From Nilaparvata lugens (Eukaryota > Arthropoda > Insecta > Hemiptera > Delphacidae): a stretch of 64,000 nucleotides of DNA. Positions within the stretch are counted from its first letter, which is position 1; each line of letters opens with the position of its first letter. The notes beneath the pieces were generated by a model, which was given only the letters and a program-made list of their open reading frames with translations, was not told the DNA's origin and did no database searches. Shown here piece by piece: positions 47,622 to 59,879 of the stretch. The position numbers were made by a program, and so were the translations under genes. The stretch lies in contig NC_052506.1 in NCBI RefSeq assembly GCF_014356525.2, positions 13,948,783-14,012,782 of the forward strand. The letters run 5' to 3'.

Positions 47622-48400
47622 TCTATATAATAAGAGAGAGTAGGGTTGTGTTTGTTCGTGTGTTCGTTTGTTCGTTTGTTCGCATCAAAACATGTCAACT
47701 TGTTGATTGCATACCGGATAAACGGGAATGATTTAGATCTCCAAATTTTACACATAGATTCTAAAAATATCAATCTGGTGCACCTGGAAGCCCAAATTTC
47801 AATTTTCCTTCTAGATTTTTCAGAATTAATGTTTAAATTTCATTAATGGTACATTCGATTTCATTAAAAAAAACACCAAATCATATGGTCGAAATTGAAA
47901 AAGGAACATCTGTTTCTATATTGCTTTCTACCTGGAAAACATAGTTTTGAAACTTCGTTTTCCTCACGGTATATAGAAGAAGACGGTAGGTGTCACGCGC
48001 ATGTTTGTGCTAAATTTCCGGTGTAGCTGACGTCATTTTATAGTATCCAATCATCTGTTTCTAATAAAAAAGTTTCATAAATTGCCAATTAGTGTTAAAA
48101 CCTCGGTTGGTGGCGATGACGCAATCTAGCTGGCTGGCCACTGCGCACACATTCCATGACCCCTACCGTTTTCATCTAAATACCGTGGTTTTCCTGATGC
48201 AATGTTTAGGCCTACACGTGGCATGGATTATTAATTTTTCAGCTAGAACAATTTTTGAGACAAAGTGCCAAATAAATGTCTACAGTTTCATCAATGCTGT
48301 ATCGGCAATATGAAAACGCATGCAGTTAATATGTCCTTGAATGAAGGTGTTATTTACATAAAGAAATTATATTCTTCCATTTTTATTTAATTAAAATTTC
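47622..48400 (+). mobile_element. Helitron-like 5' end, 3' end not found
   Basis: A|TCTATATAATAAGAGAGAGT has the TC-start and AT-rich lead of Helitrons. An ATTTTACACATAGATTCT block parallels ATTTTGCATATAGATTCT in the element at 48640. The right border is unknown; the unit may be truncated by the next element. Confidence 0.4.
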
Positions 48401-48639
48401 AAAATTATTCGAGCCCTGATAGAATGACTGACTCACTGTACAGTCAGTCGAAAATTTTAATATTGGAATGAGGGGTATTTTGGCAAGCTGAGAAAAAAAA
48501 TAAGGTCATATGCACCTTTTCGTTATATCTTCAAATGAAAAATGAGTTTAGTGGGTTGTCAAACCTCCCTCTGAAAGGGAAACTATTCAACCTATTCTAT
48601 CTTTTAGTAAAATAACAATGATCATCCATCCATGTATCA

Positions 48640-49172
48640 TCTTCTATTATACTATAATAAAGGAAAGAACTGGATTATAAACGTAGCCTATACATGTGTA
48701 AAGTATAGGGAAATTATGTTTGACGCATTATCACGTCAGAACAATGGACTGATTAACTTGAAATTTTGCATATAGATTCTTGCTTAACCGAGGGTGGTTA
48801 TAGACCAATTTCAAATTCTTCAAGATTTGATTAAATCAAGTTTCCAGTTTGTCAAGTTTTCAATTATTTGTCATGCTTCCAGTTTGTATGGAAGCAGCAG
48901 AAGATTTCTCTTAAAAGGGAAATTAGAAGATAGGTATGATTGAGGATCCTTTTCGAATGATAAAAACAGGTTTTCGTCACACCCAAATTTTTTCCGCCAT
49001 TTTGAACCCAACTTCTTTTTTTAATTGAAAGGTGGTCATACTGATTTACTTGAAATGCAGCATATAAATTCTTAATCAACCGAGGATTCTTATAGACTTA
49101 ATTTGAATTCTTCTAGATTTCATTACGTCAAGTTTTAAGAAAGACCCTTGCGAAGCACGGGTTACCTGCTAG
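48640..49172 (+). mobile_element. Non-autonomous Helitron with both ends
   Basis: The 5' end is A|TC with TCTATTATACTATAATAAAG. The 3' end is a hairpin CCCTTGC-GAA-GCACGGG (49145-49161, one mismatch) followed 8 nt later by CTAG|T (49169-49172). Insertion between A and T and the hairpin-plus-CTAG end are the textbook Helitron signature. There is no Rep/helicase, so it is a 533-bp dependent copy. ATTTGATTAAATCAAGTTT and a later ATTTCATTACGTCAAGTTTT suggest an internal duplication. Confidence 0.75.
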
Positions 49173-49481
49173 TAGATAATATGTGTTATAAATTATTATT
49201 ATGGTATTTGGAACATCTAAATTCATAAGAATGGTTTGTATAAATATTTTTGGACTGAACATTTTGTAGAAATCTAAAAGAGGTAACCTAATTTCGGACT
49301 TTTAATGTTACCTAAATTTCGGAGAAAAATAGTACAAGATATTCTTAGATTTTCTCTCCCGATCTGTGCTTCATTGTAGAAAAGAATAAATATTGTATCC
49401 TTAATGCAATTATTATGTCCGGAAATGAGAGTGGGAGAGATTCCAATTGAAGATACCGATCAGAAATCAATGACAGTTGAT

Positions 49482-49765
49482 GATATGTGTAATCAGATTC
49501 AATTTCAAATTTATTGGATAGAATACCAAATAAAAGAATGAGAAATAAGATTCAAGTTTGTAAGATCGGGTAATAGTTTCATATTGGTGTTTCTATCTAC
49601 CTATCTTGGTCTTTGAAAGTTGCTGATATGTGTAATCAAATTCAATTTAAATTTTTTTGGATAGAATATCAAATAAAAGAATTTCTGGTATGTAAGATCA
49701 GGTGAAAATATATAGTTCCATATTGGTGTCTTTATATACCTATCTAGGTCTTTGCTGATGTTATT
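49482..49765. repeat. Direct duplication, 143-bp period
   Basis: GATATGTGTAATCAGATTCA at 49482 recurs as GATATGTGTAATCAAATTCA at 49625. Both copies run to a TATTGGTGT...TACCTATCT-GGTCTTTG end with small indels. Confidence 0.8.
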
Positions 49766-50129
49766 ATGTTAGTGTTTGTAAAGTTTATTTGGGAGATTTA
49801 CTGTTATCCATTCATTCGAAATTGGACGTTGATTTCAATTAGCGTGAATTTCCATTGATAATAAAATTCTTTAAGAATATACTTGAAGTGAGTTGGAATA
49901 TCACAAAACTATTATTGTCTTTCCACGCTACAAAAAAATCTAACTCACTTCCGACGCGAATGAGTTCAACCAGAATAAAATATGTTTTGCAATAAGAGGA
50001 GTTCAAAGTGGGAGAATCAATCATGCCATGGATGATTTGGCAAGGATAAACATAGTTTTGGCAACGACATGGTATCATAATAATATAATGTTGAACATTG
50101 GAAGTTAGTGTTCATTCGATTGAACACTT

Positions 50130-50540
50130 TCATATTTGGCCTTGCTGCGACTTACAATGGAGCTTTTGTTCAGCCCTCCGAATAAAGTTTCATCACTTTG
50201 CTCCCCTTGCCGTCGTGCCATTCACGTCGGTGTTTTTAATTCTTTAGAAAAGATCGTGAATCAGCAGCTTTGTCCAAACACTCCATTGTGCCACCGCTCT
50301 GCTCTGCTCTGCTCCGCTCTGGTTTCCTTGCTTTCAACTATATTGGTAGGTTGTAGTTTCACATATTATTTATTGTTTACTGAGTGGGAAGGGGAACTGA
50401 TGAAATATGTTCCAACACTCGGTGCCTATATGAGTCCCTTCAAATTCTTCTCACGATCAAAACTGATTTCAATTTTGCGAATAGTAATAATTGTCCTTGA
50501 ACTTGGTTTCAAATTAATTCAACATTTTTGAGATGAGTTG
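50130..50540. other. Unassigned segment with GCTCT microsatellite
   Basis: A 131-codon plus frame (50136-50531) begins with ATG and contains Cys pairs but no domain I recognise. CTCTGCTCTGCTCTGCTC at about 50298-50315 is a pentanucleotide tandem inside it. The frame lacks flanking splice signals I would trust. Confidence 0.25.
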
Positions 50541-50612
50541 AAGATAAATTCCAACTATAACTCCTCTGTGCAATCTACTTTGGAGCCGTATCAGTTTAAA
50601 CCACAAAGATCT

Positions 50613-50752
50613 GAATATAAAGAAAAATAAAAATCTCAGTACTCTTCTAGAAATATTTTATCACAACATGTTTCGGACATTGATGCCATTTTCAAGTGAT
50701 AATGTAAAATATTTCTTAAAGAGTACTGAGATTTTTATTTTTCTTTATATTT
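50613..50752. mobile_element. Foldback element with the clearest hammerhead-like layout
   Basis: The arms GAATATAAAGAAAAATAAAA and CTCAGTACTCTT are mirrored. On the minus strand (about 50707-50652) TTATCAC, TTGAAAA, a GG-CAT-CA-ATG-CC stem, GAAA, CATG, TT, GTGATAA gives a perfect 7-bp outer stem around a core one or two bases off CUGANGA. It is the same family as 39503-39698, including the AGCCCTATACAGAAAAG flank. Confidence 0.75.
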
Positions 50753-51229
50753 ATATTACAAGTAGCCCTATACAGAAAAGACACAAAGATCTGTTCTATA
50801 TGATTTAAACGGATAAATCATGTGTTGGTTTAAGCCAGGAATGTAGCTCATTATAATAAATGAGACCTCACCTTCATGTAATCGTAGATTAGCGTCAAAT
50901 GTATATCTGAATATGTATGTTGTATATCTGAAGCGTGGTGTATAATTTAGTAATTAATCAGCAATTATAACTTGGATTTCCAACTTGAGCAAGGCTCAAT
51001 ATATAAGCAAGGGTCAATGTATAATATAGACTTAACTGATAACTTGATATAATTTGGAGCTGCACGAGAGTTCCCATGATGAACCCACTCATTATGTGCA
51101 ATCTAGACGGATCTGATCCATCTGATGGAAAAATAGTAAAACAATCAAATTGTGATATAGCATATTAGTCCAGGCAAGGAATCCTCAAAAAAAGGTTAAG
51201 AGGGAAAAGTTTGGATCACAATTTCTGAT

Positions 51230-51610
51230 TCCGCAGCTCTTTTAGAGAGCTATGAGAGATAGTGAAAAATATTACGCATGCTACTTGTAGGCTAATTTGT
51301 AAGCTATAATTTGACGCATATTATTCGAGATATATGTAAAAAACCAAAATATGGTACTTTCAAACCAAGGATAGTTAGAGGGAGAGCCTACTATCCTTCT
51401 CTAAGGATAGTTAGAGTGTGAACATATCAAAGGTACTCACCCCTACCCCCTGTGCTAAAGGGGTGTGGGTGGTTTGGAAGTACCTTTTTTGATTTTTTGC
51501 ATATATCTCGAATAATATGCCTCAAATCAAAGCTAACAAATTAGCCTACAAGTTACATGAGTAACATTTTTCCCCATCCCTCATAGTTTTCTAAATATGA
51601 GCTCTCGAAG
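51230..51610. mobile_element. Foldback element with ~130-bp arms
   Basis: The left arm (AGAGCTATGAGAGATAGTG ... TTATTCGAGATATATG ... AAAGTACC in complement) is mirrored at 51465-51610 (CATATATCTCGAATAATATG ... CCTCATAGTTTTC). The centre has two copies of AAGGATAGTTAGAG and a GC-rich CCCCTACCCCCTGTGC hairpin with AAAGGGGTGTGGG. There is no coding content. Confidence 0.7.
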
Positions 51611-52739
51611 GTGCCACATTTTGAAGAGTACCCCTATTGGCTCCGATTTTTTCATCTTCTCGGCCTTATAACTTTTTAACGATTGATTGAGAAAATCTGC
51701 GGTCAAAAATTGTGTTCCACCTTTTCCCACCGTTTAATACAGTGTGTACAAAAAAGAATGACCCGATTCTAAATAGCTATATCTATTATGAAAAAAGCTT
51801 AAGCAAATTTCATAACAAAATATTGGAGTTTACGAAAATGCATCCATCATTAATGTTCAATATGACCTCCATTGGCTGCACGGACGATCCACGTTTTCGT
51901 TGACTGGACTATATGGGATGAATTTAGATTTTATTCTACATGTTCAGTGAATTTGGTGTACGTAGAATAGGTGGTTAGCACAAGGTATATACAGATATAT
52001 TTATTTACTTATTCAAGCATCCACAATTACTCAACGTTCAGAAAAGTACCTCAGGAACAAGTCCAGAACTAGTCCAGTTAAACTTTTACAGCAGATTAAA
52101 AAGGGATTTTTCAAAAATATTTTAGGATTTTCAAGTGATTTCTAGTAATTAATTTGAAAAATAATAACTGAAAAAAGTTTGAAAAAAGTATATTTATTCA
52201 TTCCCATAAATAAAGTTTTCTTCTTCGATGCTTCATGCTGAAAAAAGTAAAAAGGAATTGAAAAATCTGCTTGTTATAATTTAACAGATACATTAATTAT
52301 TTCATATCAATAGTAAACTTTATTTATACTTTCGAATGAATTTATTCATTCTTTTCAGTTGAAAAATATTTTTAGTATGGTATGATATTTTGTAAAAGCT
52401 CCACCAATTCATAGCCCTATATCGATTAGCTCTTTCATATTCTTTAGAAACCCTCCGACCTTCAAAACAGGTGTGAAGAAGCATTGTGAACCAAAGCGGC
52501 ATTATGAATGGTTCTGCATTCTCAAATAAGGGGTGGTCTGCATCCGTCATCTCTTTTCACAATGCATCATATCTCTATTCCGCGTGGTAGTAATAATTGG
52601 GTAGGGAGAAGAAATATAGATTGGAAATACTATAATGTGGAAAGGGTTTGATGGTAAATTTTTAAAAGGAATTGTTACTATCAGAATTGTAAGAGAAAAA
52701 AATTCTTGATAAAGTGGAGGAGTAATAGAGAGTACTGGA

Positions 52740-53660
52740 TAGAAATAGGTCCAATGTTATCTTTAGCGTTTCACTCTTCTGGCTATTACTGAGCTCTCGG
52801 TAGCTGAGATGTGAGGCCCTAGGCTTGCTGCGGTACGACGAGATGGATACTGAAACGTCGAAAAAAGGAAAACTGAAAAGGGGAAGAGAAAAAAGAGTAT
52901 GGATGTCTTAATGGAGCATTCATTAAAGCTTTGAAAGGATTTAATAGGGAAAATGGAGCGGAAGAGCACCGCGGATTGTCGTGCGGGGGTGGGGTGGTCG
53001 GGGGAGGGATGAAGAGACGCAAGAAAAAAGATGACATCGGAATGAAATGAAAGGCTCCATTATATTGTTACAACAATGAAACAACAACAATTGCGGATGG
53101 GTGAAAGGAGGAGGGAACGGGGGATGGAAAGAAACAAACACACGCTATTCTAATAATGCAGCTGAATCAACAACAATACTACGTACAGTATTTCGGAGGC
53201 GAGTTATTGTGAGTGCCGGGCATTGTGAGGCGAAGAGGTCCTTTGTGCCCCGTCTCGAGGTAGATAGATCTTCATCAGAATAATTAAGAGCATTCACTCG
53301 CCTTGTCTCCGCGGATTCTGCCTCCTCTAACCCAACCACCCCACCACCATGACTCTTATCGGCTCTACCGCTTTTTCTTCTCTTCTGGCCGAATAATTGG
53401 ATACGGCGAGCGTCTATTTACTTACCGTCGTCTCCTGGTATCGGCAATCGATAGTGAACAGCGCTGCTGAAGAAAATGCGTCTGCATGACTACAGATCTG
53501 CACTGGACCAAATCGGCGACTAACACTGGGCCTATGCTGGCACAATAATCACAGAACCGAATGCTGATTAAACCGGGTTCACGTTGCTCGAAATGCGAAC
53601 ACTGAGTAACTCTGACTCGTTACAGCTCGATTGGCACACTCGGGTCACTTGCTCATCAAA
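52740..53660. promoter_or_regulatory. Candidate conserved non-coding region
   Basis: A less AT-rich region includes AACAACAATACTACG, GTTATTGTGAG and GCATTGTGAGG around 53168-53228, three SOX-type cores within 60 bp, and a purine-rich strand (52855-53130). No exon-like frame has support on either strand. Confidence 0.27.
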
Positions 53661-53779
53661 AAATGCTTCAAAAGATCGCATCGCTTCATTTAGGGACTTT
53701 TCTGGTGTATTTTTACAACATAACGTCAACTCCAATGCGACTGATTCGATCTCTGCTATTCCTCCATACTGATTGTGAG

Positions 53780-54840
53780 CTTGATCAATAGAAGCGATTT
53801 TTTATAATTCAGCAAACTTTGCTGCAAATATTTTTCTATCATCTATTGCTCTCAAGTGATGTCCATAGAGGGAGCACATTTTCAAACTGCTTCTGCAGAT
53901 CAGTGAGCCAACCTTAGCCAAATTTCACTACGTATCAGTTCACTTGACATCTACCCTCTCCGAATTGAAAAAATATTTTTATAAAAACTGGTTTATGAAT
54001 TTTTAACACAGTTATCAAGTTTTTGATTGGAGTGTGACCAGAGATGAGTGAGAGAAGAACTTGGAACGAATAATTTTCCCTCACATTTACAATAGAAGTT
54101 GTTCAAATTTGATATGGACAAAATTTGAATAATAAACTAAAAGAGTCAGTAAATTGATGAGTAATATAAGGATAAAAAACATTTAAAAACAGTTTCCAGA
54201 AACGAGTTTTGTTATGAGTTTTGCTATGCGAAATAGAGACCATGATTCAATATAATTCTCGAGGTTGAGTATTTTAAAAATAAATTGTAAATTTGATTCG
54301 TGTTGTGTTTACAGGATAAGAATTTAATAATTCGATAACTTTTTTTTATTTTGTCAATTTACCATAGGATATTGGATATGATACTTATCTTTATTGAGCA
54401 TGTCCTGGGAACGTTATTCCTCTAGTAACATACAGAGAATGTAGACTCAATTGTTTAGAATGATAATTCTGATCCCTCTCACGACATCACATTGTTAACA
54501 ATGAGATGATAAATCACAAGTGAGGTATAATTATTTTTGGTTATTGGATTAATTATTCTCGAGGTTGAGAATCTAAAAATATGTTGTAAATTTGATTTGT
54601 GGATGTTTCCAGGTCCCTTTCGGCTAATCTCAAAAAGTGAGCACTATTTATGTTATGATATTGCACGTGTCAAGACTCATTTTTGAAAAGCAGACAGTTC
54701 CTTGGATATTCTGTGGAAAACTTCACGCATCTTCTCTGCTCTATGATAGCAGGACAATCGAACAATGATGATTCTTCACCTCTTGAGACAAGAAAATAAT
54801 TTCGAGGATGGAATAATCTATTATAGCTGTCACTTGTAAT
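53780..54840. other. Unassigned AT-rich intergenic DNA
   Basis: TAATTCTCGAGGTTGAG followed by AAAATA..TTGTAAATTTGATT occurs twice (about 54251 and 54552), a diverged repeat with a 300-bp spacing. Nothing else was recognised. Confidence 0.35.
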
Positions 54841-56659
54841 CGAGGTTAAATGTGTGCGTGTATGCTTGGGGGAGTGAGTCTACAGTGAATTGAAGGTGGA
54901 ATCGGAGGGGGAGAGCAAGGCTCATCGACAATAGCTGATAAGATTGAAGTTGAGAAGCAGGTTGTTGGAGAATGGTGGGTGGAAAGGGGTGATTAGAGTG
55001 CGGACTAGTGAGTGAGAGGAGGTGAGGAGTGAGGCAAAGGCGACTCGGAGCCCGGGGTTAATCACCGGAATGGCCCTCACGGCCTCATTTGGCATTGTCC
55101 TCTCATATTGTTCTCCTCAACAAAACTTCAGCAACGAAATTCCCTAGCCAGTTTAAAAAATATAAAAACACAGCCACTGGTACTCCTTCGCTGAGATGAA
55201 AATCCTCCCCCTTCCCCTCCCACAGGCCTCACTCACGAGAACATGCAGAGCCCTGATTAAAACCCCAATACGAGGGTCCTATTCCGCGATTGTTTTTTTC
55301 CAAACAGGGAATTGTGATGACAAGCGAAGCTGACTTTTCATCTTTAGTTTTATCAACTCCCTGTGGATTCTCAAGCTCAATTCAGCTTTGCTTGTGCACA
55401 GCGCGTTGGTCTCTGACCTCTCAGCGAATAATGACAAAATTGATTCGGTGTGTCATGGAGGAAGAAATGTTGTTTTTGGAGAAACGTTTTTCTGATTTAT
55501 GAGGCGGTTCAGAAAAGTTGTTATCTTCTAGCATCAGTTTTCCTCTTATTTATCAAATTAACACAATAGAAAAAAAGAGACAGATCAAGCCAGAAACTTC
55601 CCTTCTTCTGTCGATAGTAAAGTGGACCCAGCATTGGGGCTATGTGAGCACAAATGGGGATCAGGCTAAGTAGGCAATCCAACAATGTGGGCTTTGTGAG
55701 CATTCTGAGATTTTTAAAAATTCTAATAAAGATAATCTATATTATGAATTTTTAAGTATGAATTTTGAAGGTTTTTGTAAGAAAAGACCAAAAAAGAAAG
55801 CTTATGAGAAGGAATCACTGGATAAATACAAAACAAAATATTTCTTTTGCATGAATAGACACATCCTCAACTACTTTCTCACCTGTTATAAACTATTGTT
55901 GCCGAAACACTTTCAGAAAGTGGAAAATGTAACAAAGAATAAAAAACTATGATAAAAACAATATAAAAATCTTGAAGTACCCTTTATTTTTTAAAAACTT
56001 TAAAATGTGAAGTGTTTTTAAAAAAACTATGATTATGTCAACTCCATAACAAAGTATGATGAATTATTTGAGAGGCAGTCTTAGATCACAAGCACAACAT
56101 TATGTATTATTGTAAATATTAGATATTGTTATGAGAGAGAAAAAAATGTGAGATTCACAATTCAGATTCTCGAGTGATGAACATTAGAGAAAATCGAGGT
56201 GTGATCATACTTGACAAATACATACGTCTTGACAATTCAATTTTATTCACACACACACATACAAGTTTAATACAAAGTTGACAAAAAGAATACATGCAAA
56301 CAACAACAACAATCAACAATCACAATAAAAAAAATTGGTACAAGAGAAATATGTGATGAATTAGGCTGGACTGGTTCCGATTCTCTGAAACAAAAGAAAT
56401 GATTAAGATGACTAGAAAGAGAAGATCAAGATGTAATTATTTTGTAAGACTTGAGCTTGGGGAGAGAAGGATAATCTCAGTGAGTTTTCACTTATGATAC
56501 CATTCAATTTTCTTGTTTTCCCCACAGTAAGTGGTCACCACCCCCCAGAGATGATATATAGATAGTCTCCCCAGCCCTTGCACATGATATCGTCAAGCGG
56601 CTGTCATCAATATGTTTCCTTTCCCCACTTGGAGAAAGACAAATCGATGCTATCATGTA

Positions 56660-57080
56660 AGCTATTTAGCGGCCATTAAATAGGGTGATATAAAAGCGCA
56701 TAATTTTATTTGCTTGTGAATCATATTCATCGCGCATCGCTCCATTTGCATATGCCATTAATCTTGAGCGATAGGAGAGGGTGGAATGTATATTAAATGA
56801 GTGAGTTGCGACGAAGGGCAAACAAAAGGCAGATGACGGTGCGCTAAACTCAAGGGATGAAGTGGGAAAGAGAGACCTCTTGCTCGGCAAGGAGACGGAG
56901 AGGGTGATATGCGGTGCAGAGGGACCGCTAGCATCTCTTCAGTGGAGCACCATGAATTATGTAATTAGTAGGAGCATTACAACCCGGCTGGCAAACAAGC
57001 CATTTCATTGGCATCGCATCGAGTCGGTGGCAAGTGGGCACATAATACTATCACTCAAGCACACAGCCTAGTATCTGGTC
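56660..57080. promoter_or_regulatory. Candidate enhancer with octamer-type motif
   Basis: TAGCGGCCATTAAATAGGGT, CGCTCCATTTGCATATGCCA and TTAATCTTGAGCGATAGG lie close together. The second contains the POU octamer ATTTGCAT. SOX and POU factors commonly co-bind, so this is a plausible regulatory island of the Sox locus. No repeat or exon signature is visible. Function is inferred. Confidence 0.33.
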
Positions 57081-57412
57081 TGAACATGTATGCAGAGAGA
57101 TGTTAATCTGACGGTTGGTTGCACTCCAAGATCAAATACATGGGAAGAATATTGTTTGGACCTGGAAGCCTCGAATATTCAAAACATCCATCAGAATGAA
57201 AAAACTATGTACGGTTTACTGCACCAAATTATATGCGATATGCTGTGATTTGTTCAAAGACAAAGTATGCTTTCAAGTCAAAAATGGTAACAATTATGGA
57301 ACAAAATATTGTGGTACTGTCTTGTGAATGAATAACAGGTTAAAATTAAATGTTGGATTGAGTATTGGATGAAACGTTGACATATTTGAAAAAAGCATAC
57401 GGTACGTCGGGA

Positions 57413-57852
57413 GTGTCTCGATTAGACCAGGTTTCATTTACACCAGGACCGATTCTATAATGAAGCTGAAAACCAGGTCCAAACGGACACCTCGGCTAAA
57501 CGAGACGGGATGCTTCAATTAACCCACTAGTTCGATTACACCAGGTGGTATAAACTAAACCTGGTCTAATCGAGACACAGGACCTGGTCTAATCGAGACA
57601 TGGGCTAAACGAGACGGAATGTTACGATTAACCCAGTAGTTCGATTACACCAGGTACTGTGTCTCGATTAGACCAGGTTACGCTTAGACGATCTGGTGTA
57701 ATCGAAGCATTCCGTCTCGTTTAGCCGAGGTGTGCGTTTGGACCAGGTTTTGGTCTAATCGGAAAAGTCCGTCCTGGGGTAATCGAACACCTAGACTAAT
57801 CGAGCACCTGGAATAATCGAACACCTGGACTAAACGAAATACACCCGGTACG
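57413..57852. repeat. Mosaic repeat of a CCTGGTCTAATCGAGAC-type motif
   Basis: A short motif (CCTGGTCTAATCGAGAC and variants CTGGTGTAATCGA, TCGATTACACCAGG) recurs many times in both orientations. It alternates with GGCTAAACGAGACGGAATG, which is present twice forward and once inverted. Positions 57781-57831 hold a regular 17-bp tandem (AATCGAACACCTAGACT, AATCGAGCACCTGGAAT, AATCGAACACCTGGACT). The left and right halves are partly inverted about 57650. No protein is encoded. The structure resembles foldback-type elements with internal subrepeats. Confidence 0.8.
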
Positions 57853-58179
57853 TGGCTCTGTGGGTTCAGATGCTTGGAATTTGATTTCATTTTCTAAAAA
57901 ACATTATTGAAATGAAATGGATTGTTTTCAACAGTTTTGCAGGTTTGATGCCTAGTGAAATTGGACCCCGCTATGAAATTTGAACAATATCTCAAATCTT
58001 TCATAATGCACTTAGCCTATAAGATGAAATTCCAACATACCAACTTCAAGTCCACATTCTCTTTGAAGGTCCTAACATAGAATAATGCTCGGAGAACATG
58101 TTGTACATATTTTCATAAGACATGATAAATTTGACATCTTTTTTGAGAGCTGAGATAAATCAACAGTGGTCCAAGTGAA

Positions 58180-58480
58180 GTCACATTAATAACAACGCCA
58201 GTTATTCACCGTGCTATTAGGCGAGTTACCGCATTCTGCTACGGGGATGGAAAACTATCCTGACAACAACAGTTCGTGGTGTGTGGGTGGGAGGGGCTGG
58301 TGGCGGGTGAGGGAGTTCCATCCTGGACGGAAGGAGCAGGCAGCAGGTCTCTTTGTGTCGCTTTCCCTGTTTGCCGAAATCAATAACGTGACAAAGATGG
58401 GACACATCGCCGCTTTTATTCGATCAATAACAACTGAAAAAACGAGTCGGATGTCAAACACTGCCAGCGAGCCTAAATCA
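58180..58480. promoter_or_regulatory. Candidate conserved non-coding island
   Basis: A GC-richer stretch lies just before the 150-bp duplication. Both strands are open (169 codons plus, 68 minus) without motifs, and the plus frame runs into the repeat. I read it as non-coding. Confidence 0.22.
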
Positions 58481-58520
58481 ACCGCACAATCAACTTTACT
58501 GATTGATTCTGTTAATACAG

Positions 58521-58820
58521 TAGTTATTGTTTCTATTCCGCTAGCGAGGAAATTCCACCTGCCATTTCAATTTGTTAAGTTGTTAAGAAATTCTGTTTCT
58601 GAAATGGTTAGTTTTGTTCCCAACACAGTTTCCTCCAGAATACTGGAAAATAATCTTAATATTATTATGGTAGTTATTGTTTCTATTCCACAAGCAGAGA
58701 AAATTTCATCTGCTATTTAAATTTCTTACATTGTTAAGAAATGTTGTTTCTGAAATGGTTAGTTGTTCCTAATACAGTTCCCTCCAGAATAATGGAAAAG
58801 AATGTTGATAAATAATAGAT
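58521..58820. repeat. Direct duplication, 150-bp period
   Basis: TAGTTATTGTTTCTATTCC starts at 58521 and 58671. The copies share TTGTTAAGAAAT, TGTTTCTGAAATGGTTAG and CCTCCAGAATA, with about 10-15 percent differences by eye. Confidence 0.85.
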
Positions 58821-59879
58821 AATTTATTATGGAAGCTACTCCTATTTCTGGTTATAATAAATTGATCAGAGCTTTTGAGGTAAGTCAAAACGGAGTTTTT
58901 CGAAAAACAATTTTTTTATTCGAGCAACTCAACATCAATTCGTTGATCTCACTTCTTAAAATACTATAAATGTGGAACTGAAATATAAACATTAGTGGTT
59001 TTCAAGACAAATTAATTATAATTATTTTTATACTCATAATAGACCTTCAAGAAGTGATTGATCAGAAAGTGGAGGAGATTATTGATTTAGAAACTGGAAT
59101 ATTTTTAAGGAATTTTAATGACATTTGAAATGATGGAGCAGATCATATAATTTAATTCCGAGGCTACTTCATTTTCCAGTCAATTTCATAGCAAAATATT
59201 AAAAAAAACTTTGAGAAAAGACATAAGCTTTTTCAATTCAAAGATCTATGAATAGTTTCGGCCATTGTTTATGCTCCAGCCGCTACCGCCGCCTCATGGT
59301 GATTTCATGTATCATTTGTGCTTGTGTGTGTTTTGCATTCAGTAATAAAGTCAGTGTCAATCAAGAGCTTGAGTCGTGTGTACAGTGTTAGTATTTAACC
59401 TCCACATATTGAAATAATTAGTTTTACAGTCCACGGTGCGAATGAAGACGACTCGCATCTTAACGTATGTTTGATTACAGTTCATCATCACGTTAAACAG
59501 TCATCATCTTATCATGATTATTTATCACATTGGAGTACTATTGAATTGGTAATTGAATCGAAGTCTAAAATCTATCTAGTACATGTGGAGCTATATTTTG
59601 AAAATATGGGATCTCTGAAATGTAAGAAATCAAAATTTCACTTGGAACAGAATTTAAGTAGGCTACAATATTGTACCGGGAAATTATTATTATGAGAGAG
59701 TGATTTATTCTATTTTCATTTATGTTCCTCTCAATAAAAAACCGAATAGCTTCTCAATAGTTGGGGAGCTAGCAGAAAATCAAGTGCTCAAAGAGACAGT
59801 GGAAAACGTCTAATTCAATCAAGAGTTCCAAGAGAACCATCAGTATAGTAGCATTATAGTATTATTACCATCATATAGT

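Noticed and set aside
56255..56272. CA dinucleotide run
   Set aside because: Short ordinary microsatellite with no associated feature.
58211..58720. 169-codon plus frame
   Set aside because: It runs from a GC-rich island into the 150-bp direct duplication; no motif and no plausible gene boundary.
59270..59400. LTR-like end (AATAAAGTCAGTGTCAATC region)
   Set aside because: It resembles the R/U5 part of an LTR, but no TG...CA borders, primer site or second copy was found.
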